Assembly: GCF_008704855.1 (NCBI RefSeq)
Contig: NZ_CP023691.1
Location: 1 to 64,000 of the forward strand
From: Streptomyces platensis
GTDB taxonomy: Bacteria; Actinomycetota; Actinomycetes; Streptomycetales; Streptomycetaceae
Direction: 5' to 3'
DNA: 64,000 bases
Shown: piece after piece, positions 1-7,700 of the stretch
Layout of the letters: each line of letters begins with the position of its first letter
How positions within the stretch are numbered: the stretch's first letter is position 1
Position numbers and translations under genes: made by a program
Notes under the pieces: generated by a model
The model's database searches: none
Seen by the model: only the letters and a program-made list of their open reading frames with translations
What the model was told of the DNA's origin: nothing

Positions 1-240
1 GGGTAAGAGCACGCTGCGCGTGCTCTGAGTGAACTGCCCCGCGTTGCGGGGCAGTTGCGGGTGCTTCGCACCCGCGCCCCCGATGCTTCGCATCGGGGGC
101 GGCCCTCGCTTCGCTCAGGCCGAGGTCTTGTCTCCGCTTCGCTGCAACAAGACCTGAAGACAGGTCCGCTGCGCCCCCCTGCCTCAAGCTCTCCGGCTCC
201 GCCTCCGATACTTTGGCCCGCTTCGCGGGTCAAATGGCGG
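1..240. repeat. Telomere-like palindrome array
   Basis: A series of short inverted repeats with three-base loops. Perfect stems: 6-14 with 18-26 (9 bp), 32-42 with 46-56 (11 bp), 57-64 with 68-75 (8 bp), 76-86 with 90-100 (11 bp), and 123-131 with 147-155 around a smaller GC-TTC-GC hairpin. 101-121 is an imperfect palindrome, and 212-221 with 225-234 has a single mismatch. Loops are TGC, GTT or TTC, as in the terminal palindromes of linear Streptomyces chromosomes and plasmids, whose 3' overhangs fold and are patched by terminal proteins. The array begins within six bases of the window start, so the window probably begins at or very near a replicon end. The order does not match the archetypal telomere as I remember it. 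No tap or tpg terminal-protein genes are seen nearby. Confidence 0.8.
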
Positions 241-447
241 GCTACGAGGTAGGGGTGACGGTACGCCAGAGTAGCCCCTGAGAGGGGGTGCTTCCTTGGG
301 TTAAGATTTTTGGTGGATCCAGATCTCGTGCTCGTGCCCTTCCTGGGCGTCCTCTCGAAAGGGACGGCATGTTGAGCTCGCAGGCGAGGCTGTGAGTCGG
401 GGCGAATGTGACGGTGTGATCAGGTGGGACAGAGGCAGGTGTCCTGG
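241..447. other. Subtelomeric stretch, no gene seen
   Basis: No credible coding frame or strong hairpin is seen between the telomere-like palindromes and the stop codon of the first gene. Base composition is slightly less GC-rich around 300-330. Confidence 0.5.
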
Positions 448-903
448 TCAGTGGTCAGGAGCCTCCTTCGTGGGGGATTTGGTGGTTCGCCGATTCGGTT
501 CCCGGTGGATTGCATGCTCGACCTCTTGGATTTCGCGTATTCCGTAAGCGGTGCGGATGCCTGAGATCGTCATGCCGCTGGCCTGAGCCAGGGAGTCCAG
601 GCGGTACGGGCGGGGGCCGTGGAACTCCCTTCCGTAGGCGAGGAGTCGGCGGATCTCGGCATCCGCTGCCGCTTTGCGGGCTCGGGCGTCTTCGAGGGCC
701 AAGAGCAACGGGTCGGCTTCGAGGCCCTCGCTCGCGGCCTCCAGGTGCTCCGCCTCCTCTGTGCGGAGGCGTTCGGCCTGTTCGCAGGCGTCAAAGTAGA
801 GGTCGGGCGGGGTGACCGAGCCCGGCGGCGGCAGTGGGAATCGGATTGCCGCGATGTCACCAATCGAGGTCATATTGCGATGGTCGCAAAATATTGCGCT
901 CAT
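448..903 (-). CDS. Hypothetical protein with helix-turn-helix-like C-terminal half
   Basis: Hypothetical protein of up to 151 residues, not recognised. The middle is charged and helical (Glu/Ala/Arg rich, about residues 38-85). Residues about 103-121 (SLAQASGMTISGIRTAYG) look like a helix-turn-helix of the kind found in small actinobacterial regulators. Two starts are possible: ATG at 903, or ATG at 873 (MTSIGD). The second is attractive because a symmetrical TTGCG/CGCAA array lies at 873-910, where a self-repressed promoter would sit, but neither start has a strong ribosome-binding site. It is the first gene inside the telomere and reads outwards to it. A DNA-binding role is inference. Confidence 0.55.
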   Translation of the reverse strand: MSAIFCDHRNMTSIGDIAAIRFPLPPPGSVTPPDLYFDACEQAERLRTEEAEHLEAASEGLEADPLLLALEDARARKAAADAEIRRLLAYGREFHGPRPYRLDSLAQASGMTISGIRTAYGIREIQEVEHAIHREPNRRTTKSPTKEAPDH

Positions 904-910
904 CGCAATA
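873..910. promoter_or_regulatory. Nested inverted repeats, candidate operator
   Basis: TATTGCGAT at 873-881 pairs perfectly with ATCGCAATA at 902-910. Inside it CGCAA (885-889) pairs with TTGCG (894-898). The half-sites therefore alternate TTGCG, CGCAA, TTGCG, CGCAA at 875, 885, 894 and 904, roughly one helical turn apart. The array overlaps the start of the 448-903 gene, so binding by its helix-turn-helix product would give autorepression. That binding is inferred. Confidence 0.5.
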
Positions 911-1014
911 CTCTCAGGGGGCTTCTGCGGCGTGGGTTGGCGAGTCGCATCTCGGGCCTCCTTCGAGATCCCGAACCGCGCCCTGGCTGCTCGGTGCTCT
1001 CCGGCCGGCCGCGG

Positions 1015-1716
1015 TTAGGCCGGGCGGAAGGCCGTCACGAGTAGCGTGTCAGCGGTGCGCTGCCCGCCCTTGGCGGCCGGCAGCACGTCAGTGCTGATGT
1101 CGGTGAACCCGGCCTCGTCGAGGACCTTCGTCCAGACGTGCTCCTGGAGCACCCAGCGGCGCATCGTGGTCGCCTCGCCATCGGGTGTCTTCGCCGGGAT
1201 ATCAGCGGCCACGACATCGGGCTGCGCGGGCGCGCCGCTTAGGTAGTGGGCGAGGGTGGAGAACCCCAACCGTCCACCGGGCCGCAGCGCAGCGGACGCT
1301 GCCGGCAGCAGTTCGCGGGGGTCTGCGAAGTCCACTGCGCCGAAGACGCTGTAGAGCACGTCATAGGTGTCGGGCATGGCGTGCAGGTGGTCCACCACGT
1401 CGGACGGCATGATGCGCAGACGCGGCGCGAGGTGACCGAAGAGGTCGGTGGCCATCTCGTACTGTGCGGGCGAGACGTCAACCGCGATGACCTGGGCGGG
1501 CTCGTGGTGGACGACCAGATGGGCAGCGTGCCGGGCGGCGCCGGAGCCGAGGTCGCCGACGACTCGCCCGGTCAGGTCACCGAGGGCTTCCGGGCCAGGC
1601 CCGCCGTCCTGGCTCCACGTCCAGTGGAATGCCTCGGGGACGGTCCGGTCGGTGGCGGCGCGGGTGCGGCCGTAGTGGTGCCAGAGGTCTGTGGTGTTGG
1701 TCGTCACCCGCCCCAT
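1015..1716 (-). CDS. Class I SAM-dependent methyltransferase
   Basis: Methyltransferase of 233 residues, probably acting on a small molecule or peptide. Residues 52-60 (VVGDLGSGA) form the SAM-binding glycine motif, a degenerate GxGxG. They are followed by an acidic beta-2 end (IAVDVSPAQ), SDVVDHL, and the post-II motif AALRPGGRLGF. ATG at 1716 has no clear ribosome-binding site and may be leaderless. The C-terminal stretch GFTDISTDVLPA matches the C-terminus of the decayed methyltransferase at 18005-18678, so the two are paralogues at opposite edges of the defence-rich arm. The substrate is unknown. Confidence 0.8.
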   Translation of the reverse strand: MGRVTTNTTDLWHHYGRTRAATDRTVPEAFHWTWSQDGGPGPEALGDLTGRVVGDLGSGAARHAAHLVVHHEPAQVIAVDVSPAQYEMATDLFGHLAPRLRIMPSDVVDHLHAMPDTYDVLYSVFGAVDFADPRELLPAASAALRPGGRLGFSTLAHYLSGAPAQPDVVAADIPAKTPDGEATTMRRWVLQEHVWTKVLDEAGFTDISTDVLPAAKGGQRTADTLLVTAFRPA

Positions 1717-1854
1717 CCTGACGGGGTGTGGCCCGGCGTTGGGCCGGTTCGGCGGAACGTCACCCGCGCATGTTCGGTGCCCCAGCCCGGTCGGCCGGAC
1801 TGGGGCACCGAGATGAAGTGATCAGTGCGAGTCGTTGCCGGGGTGGCACGGGCC

Positions 1855-2227
1855 TCAGGTCGCTGCGTCGGTCCACAGCGACAGGTCGACCTCCCAGCCG
1901 TCGGCGGCGATCCGGTGGGTCGTCTTGATCACGGAGCCGTCGTTCTTGAACTCGACGAGGGGCACGTGATGCAGGAAGTGCCCGTTGTTGTACGTGTTGC
2001 ACAGCTCGGCGTAGTTCACGGTGTCGAGGATGATCGTGTGGACGCCGATGTCGACGAGCGTGCTGGGGCGCGAGCCCCAGCGACTCGCCCCGGTGGGCCA
2101 TCGCGGTCAGGAGGTAGGCGTACCCCTGGCCCAAGACGCGAGCGGCCATGATCGAGTCGTAGGGGTAGTCGCGCATCAGGAGTGCGACCTGCTTGTCCCA
2201 CAGGTCGGCCGGCACGACATCCCGCAC
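1855..2227 (-). pseudogene. Hypothetical protein, single-base frameshift
   Basis: Reading from GTG at 2227 gives MRDVVPADLWDK onwards and is protein-like for about 54 residues, to GESLGLAP. The sensible reading then continues in another frame (STLVDIGVHTIIL to LSLWTDAAT) and stops at 1855. The switch is at a run of four identical bases at 2065-2068. Removing one restores a continuous frame of about 122 residues. Either the gene is inactivated or the base is a sequencing error. I do not recognise the family. The sequence contains a repeated-looking acidic-aromatic C-terminus but no membrane segment or enzyme motif. Confidence 0.55.
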
Positions 2228-2268
2228 CGAGCGGACCGGGCCGGCCTCCGGTTCTGTGGCCAGGGTGG

Positions 2269-2349
2269 ATGCAGCGGCTCATCGAGCGACGGGAAGAGAT
2301 TGTTGCCTTCCTCGCCCGCAACACCCCGCATCTGGAGGCGACCGCATGA
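2269..2349 (+). CDS. Short coupled ORF, possible tail of a lost recombinase gene
   Basis: ATG at 2269 opens a 26-codon frame (MQRLIERREEIVAFLARNTP...) that ends in ATGA, its stop overlapping the start of the TnpC-like gene at 2346. In Tn554-type elements a tyrosine recombinase gene commonly lies directly before the TnpC gene with this kind of coupling. This may therefore be the C-terminal remnant of such a recombinase, the rest having been deleted. No SAM-binding, catalytic or membrane motif is visible in so short a frame. It may also be a chance frame. Confidence 0.3.
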   Translation: MQRLIERREEIVAFLARNTPHLEATA

Positions 2350-2756
2350 CCCGCCAACTCGCAGTCCCCTCAGAGCTCAGGGTCCGCGCTGTCCTTGAGG
2401 AGCTCCGACGACAGGCAGCCGACGAAGGCAAGGCGCCCAGCGTTCTCGCCCTGGCCAGGAAGCTCGGCTTGAGCAACACGACGTTCCGCCGCCACCTTCC
2501 TCACATCGCTCGCGAGATCACCGAGAGCCGCTCTTCGTCAGGCGGTTCCTCCGGCGAGGAGCGTCGAACCCGGCTCGACACGGTCGTCGGGAGGAACGCC
2601 AAGCTCAAGATCGCCAATCGAACCCTCAGAGGACATCTGAAGCTTGCTGCGGCCCAGATCCAACGCCTCGCTTCTGAGAACGCACAGCTTCGACGAGCAC
2701 TGGAAGCATCCGCCAAGGTCACCCGCATCGATCCAGCTCGGCAACGACGACCCTGA
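2346..2756 (+). CDS. TnpC-like (DUF6262-type) transposition accessory protein
   Basis: Protein of 136 residues beginning at ATG 2346, chosen because GGAGG lies seven bases upstream. A longer upstream reading is out-competed by this site. The N-terminal third resembles a helix-turn-helix (SVLALARKLGLSNTTFRRHL). The C-terminal half is a long coiled coil (LKLAAAQIQRLASENAQLRRAL). This arrangement matches the TnpC or DUF6262 accessory proteins that follow tyrosine recombinases in Tn554-like elements. In those elements they modulate orientation and frequency of transposition. No full recombinase gene is present here, so the element is probably a relic. Confidence 0.55.
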   Translation: MTRQLAVPSELRVRAVLEELRRQAADEGKAPSVLALARKLGLSNTTFRRHLPHIAREITESRSSSGGSSGEERRTRLDTVVGRNAKLKIANRTLRGHLKLAAAQIQRLASENAQLRRALEASAKVTRIDPARQRRP

Positions 2757-2818
2757 AAGGTCAACGTTTGAAACTATGAGCACCAAATGATCTCGCAGCA
2801 CACCGATCGGAGAGGCGC

Positions 2819-4144
2819 ATGGGGGACATATGGACCCTCCTGCTGGGCGGCAGGGACATCAGGGGCGGGAAGAACGAGACGCCCGCCAAGCTCATGACGG
2901 TCTTCCGTGAGGAAGACAAGTACCAGCACCTCGAATGGGCTCGGCGCATCGACGAGGCCAACGCGCGTGGTGAGGCAGCGTGGGACGAGCTCGATGATTT
3001 CGAGGGCTTCGACCATCGTGAGCTCTTCGGTTACCGGACCACAGTCGAGACGATCATGACTCGCCTCAAGCTGATGGGCTTCGATCCCGATCGATGCAGC
3101 CAAGAGATGATCAAGGATCTCGAAGGCGTCAACGAGGATGACATGGAGGACGGTCTACTGGTTCTCAGCAGCCGTCCCACACGCGACGGGAAGCAGGAGA
3201 TCTGCCATCGGATCTCTGCCGCCGAGGTCCTTGCCACGGGGATCGCGGCCTATCTCAAGCGAGCGGAGGCCTTCGGGAACTGGAAAGTGGGGGACGATCA
3301 CCCAGAGCTGGCCGAGCTGGAAGAAATTTGTGTTTCGCAGCTGGACTTCTTCTTTGACGACCTCGCAGTCGATCCGAGGCTCTTCCTTGCCCTGATCCTT
3401 AGTTCCCAAGCTCCGGAAGAGGTCCTACAACTTGACCTGAGTGACCTGCTTATCGCTGGCTACTTCGAGAGCAGTGAGGCAGTCTCGACCGAGGCCCTCC
3501 AGCAGCTGCGAGATGAGATGGCGAGTAGTGGACCTGTCATCGTCATCACCGAGGGGAAGTACGACTCCCGTGTCCTAGGCCGGGCGCTACGTATCGTCAG
3601 GCCCGACATCGCCGGCTACTTCGCCTTCTGGAACCTTGAGGAAACCAAGGCTGCGGGCGGGACGGATCGGGTGGTCGCCAACCTCAGGAGCTTCGCAGCC
3701 GCAGGTGTGATGAACCGTGTCATCGCCCTCGTCGACAACGATGCCGCTGGACTGGCTGCACTGAAGTCCTTGGCCAACCCGGCTCTTCCCAAGAACTACA
3801 TCGCTCGCAATCTGCCCGATCTGGACTACGCGCGCGCTTATCCAACCCACGGACCTTCGGGCCCAAGCCAGGACGACGTCAACGGCCGGGCTTGCTCCGT
3901 CGAGTTCTACTTCGGGCTGGACTGCCTCATCGGACCTGATGGAAATCCCGTCCCCATCCAGTGGACATCGCTGAACAGATCGGTGAACACATGGCAGGGA
4001 GAACTGCAGAACAAGCGCTACGTCGAAGAGAGGATCGATGCTCTGCTTGACGCTGCGGAAGCTGGACAGGTGCCACTGGACGAGCGCTGGGATCCCCTTC
4101 GAGAGATCGCGCAGATCCTCATCGATGCTGCCCAGAGCCGGTAG
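2819..4144 (+). CDS. HEPN/Toprim-type nuclease-like protein
   Basis: Protein of 441 residues. The C-terminal half holds a Toprim fold: VIVITEGKYD at 240-249 gives the conserved glutamate, and VIALVDNDAAG at 301-311 gives the metal-binding D-x-D. The N-terminal half (about 1-235) is helical and charged, with LLLGGRDIRGGKNE at the start. It fits the N-terminal domains described for HEPN/Toprim-associated proteins, although I could not find an unambiguous HEPN R-x4-H motif. Such proteins are found in defence islands and are thought to cut nucleic acid upon infection. GTG or ATG starts near 2819 lack a strong ribosome-binding site. The gene stands alone, 62 bases after the TnpC-like gene. The catalytic activity is inferred. 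Confidence 0.7.
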   Translation: MGDIWTLLLGGRDIRGGKNETPAKLMTVFREEDKYQHLEWARRIDEANARGEAAWDELDDFEGFDHRELFGYRTTVETIMTRLKLMGFDPDRCSQEMIKDLEGVNEDDMEDGLLVLSSRPTRDGKQEICHRISAAEVLATGIAAYLKRAEAFGNWKVGDDHPELAELEEICVSQLDFFFDDLAVDPRLFLALILSSQAPEEVLQLDLSDLLIAGYFESSEAVSTEALQQLRDEMASSGPVIVITEGKYDSRVLGRALRIVRPDIAGYFAFWNLEETKAAGGTDRVVANLRSFAAAGVMNRVIALVDNDAAGLAALKSLANPALPKNYIARNLPDLDYARAYPTHGPSGPSQDDVNGRACSVEFYFGLDCLIGPDGNPVPIQWTSLNRSVNTWQGELQNKRYVEERIDALLDAAEAGQVPLDERWDPLREIAQILIDAAQSR

Positions 4145-4197
4145 TCGCATCCGGCACTGCCAGCGGTCAACGGTCAGCTCCAAACCATAGCCACAAC

Positions 4198-4389
4198 ATG
4201 GCACGAGCCTGGTGGGCATGGAACCGCCCCGAGCAAACCGCCCGCGCCCTCCTAGGCGCCTACCGAGCCAGCCCCGCCGAGGTCCGCGACCGGCCCGCGA
4301 TCCGCGGCATCGTCGACGAACTGGCCGAGCGTCACCCCCGCACCAACGGCGTACGCGAACTGCACGACGCCGTGGCACGGGCCGTCTGA
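4198..4389 (+). CDS. Small hypothetical protein
   Basis: A 63-residue frame from ATG 4198 with a tryptophan- and arginine-rich start (MARAWWAWNRPEQ) and a helical remainder. There is no ribosome-binding site, and the sequence before the ATG is not obviously a promoter. It could be the C-terminal remnant of a larger protein or a leaderless small gene. No function can be assigned. It lies 53 bases after the HEPN/Toprim gene on the same strand, and read-through expression from that gene is possible. Confidence 0.4.
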   Translation: MARAWWAWNRPEQTARALLGAYRASPAEVRDRPAIRGIVDELAERHPRTNGVRELHDAVARAV

Positions 4390-4799
4390 CATCCGGCCAG
4401 TGGGGCAACTACTCCTGGAGTTTTGCTACACGGGCGGCGGATGAGCGCCACTGGGCGACAGTGAAAGCGAGGAGCCTGCCGCGGACAGCTGTCGCCCATC
4501 CGAAGCGGGGCCGGCGCACGAAGAGCAGCAGGTGCGTGCCGGGCAAGGCAACGCGAGCACGTTTGTCTTTTGTGCCCCTCCCCTTACCCGGTGGCAGCGT
4601 CTGCGGCGGCCCGTCGTCGCTCGGCTGGCGGTTCCTGGGTGCCGTTGCCGTGCCCAGTGGCTCGCCTCGCCGTACGGTCAGCGCACAGCCCCGCTGTGAC
4701 AGGACAGCAGGCGGTCCCGCACTCCCTCGCACGTTGTGCGGGACCGCTATCTCCTTCCTGTGCCCTCACGGGCCAGCTGGCGTAGACGTGGGCTCGCTG
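4390..4799. other. Convergent intergenic region
   Basis: About 410 bases between the ends of converging transcripts. Apart from the strong hairpin at 4711-4747 I see no gene. Open frames here lack initiation signals and protein-like composition. Confidence 0.5.
4711..4747. terminator. Perfect 12-bp hairpin, probable bidirectional terminator
   Basis: GCGGTCCCGCAC at 4711-4722 pairs exactly with GTGCGGGACCGC at 4736-4747 around a 13-base loop. It sits between the plus-strand genes ending at 4389 and the large minus-strand gene ending at 4800. There is no U-tract, as is usual in Streptomyces. Confidence 0.7.
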
Positions 4800-7700
4800 T
4801 CAGTCCGTCTGGGCGCCAGGGGGCCTGCAGTCGAGGACTCTGGCACGGACCGCGACCTCGTGTTCGGTGGCCAGTTTCTCCTGCTGACGTTCGATCTGCT
4901 GCATGGTGTGGTGCGGCGAGCAGCGCCGCCTCTCCGGTCGCCACAGGTCACAGTCGAAGAAGCCGACCAGGAAGATGCCTGCGGTGTGAGGCCGGCCCAG
5001 GTAGCGGGTCACTAGCTGATCCGTCAGCGCGGTGGGCAAACCACGGTTCCAACAGCCCTTGGATTCGATGACCACGGTGAAGGGCTCAGTGCCCTGGGAA
5101 GGGTCGGCCGCCTGCACGTGGATGTCTGTGCGGCCTCCTCCGGCGCCTGGGCGGTCGACTTGGACCTCGCGGTTGAGGATGATGCGCCGCCCGTCGAGGT
5201 GAATCTTCAGCAGGCCCATGACGAGGTCGCTGAAGTCCTCCTCCCACATCGGCCACATCTCAGCGTCGCCGGCCGCGGCAGCGCGGTTCCACAACAGAAT
5301 GGCTATCCCGTTGGGGCCCGACAGCGCCTCCTGGACGCGGTCCAACGCCTCCATGACGACGTCGAGGAGCTGGGCCTCATCGGTGATCACGCGGAGACTG
5401 TGATCGGCCGCCAGTTTCCGCAACTGCTGCACGGGCAGCGGCCGGCACTGACGCTGGGCTGCCTGGCGGGCGGTGCGGCGGGCCAGTCTCCGTAGCCGTG
5501 CGGGGCCATGGGCAGTTGATGTGGCCAGGCGGCTGAGCTGGTCAGCCGCGCAGAGTGTTCCTTTGTTGGCGATCAGCTGGGGCAGAGCGTCCGCAAGTTC
5601 GTGGAGCGTCTCCTCTGTGGTGATCCAGTAGGCGACACCCGACTCATGCTCGGGCCGGGGCCGGTTAAGCTCTTCCCTCTCGCACAGGCGCACGTAGAGG
5701 TCTGCGAGATCGGCTTCGTCAAGTCCTGCGACACCTGCGGGCCAGCGGCCGGGGCCGACGGTAACGACGCTGTCGATCACCGCGTGGCACAGCTGGGTGT
5801 CGTCGAAAGCCTGGCGGATGTGCGGCCAGCTCTCGGGCAGGTCGTCGTAGGCCATGAGGGTTTGCACCGCGGTGATCCAGCGTTCCGCGGCTTTCGGTGT
5901 ATTGTGGGGCGGCTCGGCCGCCACAGTGTGCTTTAACAGCGCGCGGGCGACGCTGTCACCGAGGTCGGAAAGCGTTCTCACCACTGCGGCCCAGGATGCG
6001 TCACAGCGGCCGGGAAGAGCAGCCCAGTCTCGAACGAGGCCGACCTCGTCGTCCGCGCCCCGCTCGTGCAGGAAACGGACCAGTTCCGCGAGCCGGTAGG
6101 AGTCGAGGCGGTCCAGACAGGTAACGAGCGCCGTCTCGAACGCGACTCCTGCATGGCGAGCGCACTGCGCGAACAGGCTGTGATGCAACGCCTGGTCCTG
6201 CGCCGAGAGTGTCATCGTAGCTAGAGCCAGTGCCCAACCAGCCCACCGGTCGACGTCTGTGCCCGGTACTGCGGACTCCCAAACACTCGCCGGAACGAAT
6301 CCGGCTGCGGATAGTTCCGGTACATCTGCCCACTCGGTGCCCCACGTCGCGACGTTGTGCGCGCTCCACGCCGGAGCTGTGGCCACAACCCGCACGGCGG
6401 CCTCAGCCAGCTTCTCGCCCAGAGCACTGTCCGGCGGCGGACATGAAGGTGCCGCGGCGACCGCGCCGAGGCGTGAAGACTGTTCAGCGCACCGGCCGTC
6501 GCTGCTGCGGTAGAGGTGGCCGAGGACAGCGCCCCAGGCCGCGCGCACTCCTTCCGGCTCGGCCGTGTGCACCATCTCCAGCGCGGCGGTGAACTGCCCC
6601 TCGTCGAAGGTGTGGCGGCGCCGCTGTTCCTCTTCCCGCTCCCGCCTGCGGCGCTGCCACTCCGGGAGTGGAGCATCCCACCAAGCGGTGGCGTCGCGGA
6701 GCTCCTCGTCCGCCTGCCGGGCCCCCTCGACGGCCTCCCGCAGCAGCTCATCATCCGGGCGAGGCGAACGGCTGAACAGCGGTTGTGCATTGCGCCGCGC
6801 CTTCTGAGGAAGGTGCGGCCACCGCTCGGCCCAATAGAGCAGGTCCTCGCCCGAGAACAGGCCCACGTCCGGTGTGGCGAAGGTGATTTCCAGGATGTGC
6901 TCCTGGTTGCTGTGGTGCAGGACGTAGTCGGCAAGCCGGCGGCGCAGGGACGGCGCGATGTTCAGAGAGTCGTACAGGTACTCGAGCACGGTGCGGGACT
7001 CGACGGTGTGGGACAGCTCGGGGTAGGCCGCCAGCGCGACGAGCGCCTGGCCCGCCCGCTCCTCATGAGGCTTCGCGCTCATAGCTTCTTGCTTGCCGAT
7101 GAGGCGGATGCATCGGGCCAGCAGGGCTGTGGCCATCAGTGACTTGGGGTCTTGAGCCTGGAGGGTTTTGATCGACCAGTCCAGCGCATCGTCGAGAAGC
7201 TCTGCGGTGACCAGGTCCATGCGCGTTTCTAGCGTCGGCCGGTAGGTCCATGACTGCTGGGCGGGAAGCAGGTCGAAATACTCGGCCAGCTTGAGGTGCT
7301 GCGGCCACAAGTGCCTTAGCGCCGCCTCGGCGACGCCGGGGCGCGCATCAGCGGCCAAGTGGCGCAGGCGTGCGATCACCTCGCCGCCCATCACGTGCTC
7401 CTCGCCCAGTGCGTGCAACGCGAAGGAGCGAAAGCGTGTCGGCAGGGTGGTGTCTTCCGCCGTTGAAAGCAGAGTCGTCATCAGATGGGCCGGGTGGCAC
7501 TTCGCAGCGATCCACAGGGCCAGGTACATCTGGTTCAGGTCCGTCTTGCGGGCCAGGAAGGGCTTAAGTTGTTCGGCGAGACCGGGGTGGTCCAGCCTCT
7601 CCAGCAGAGCGAAGTCGAGGCGCTTGGAGCCCTCGTCAGGGGCCGCTTCCAGGAGAGCCTGGGCGGTCCGCTGCCGGTGCCCGGCTGGCAGGGCGGGAAG

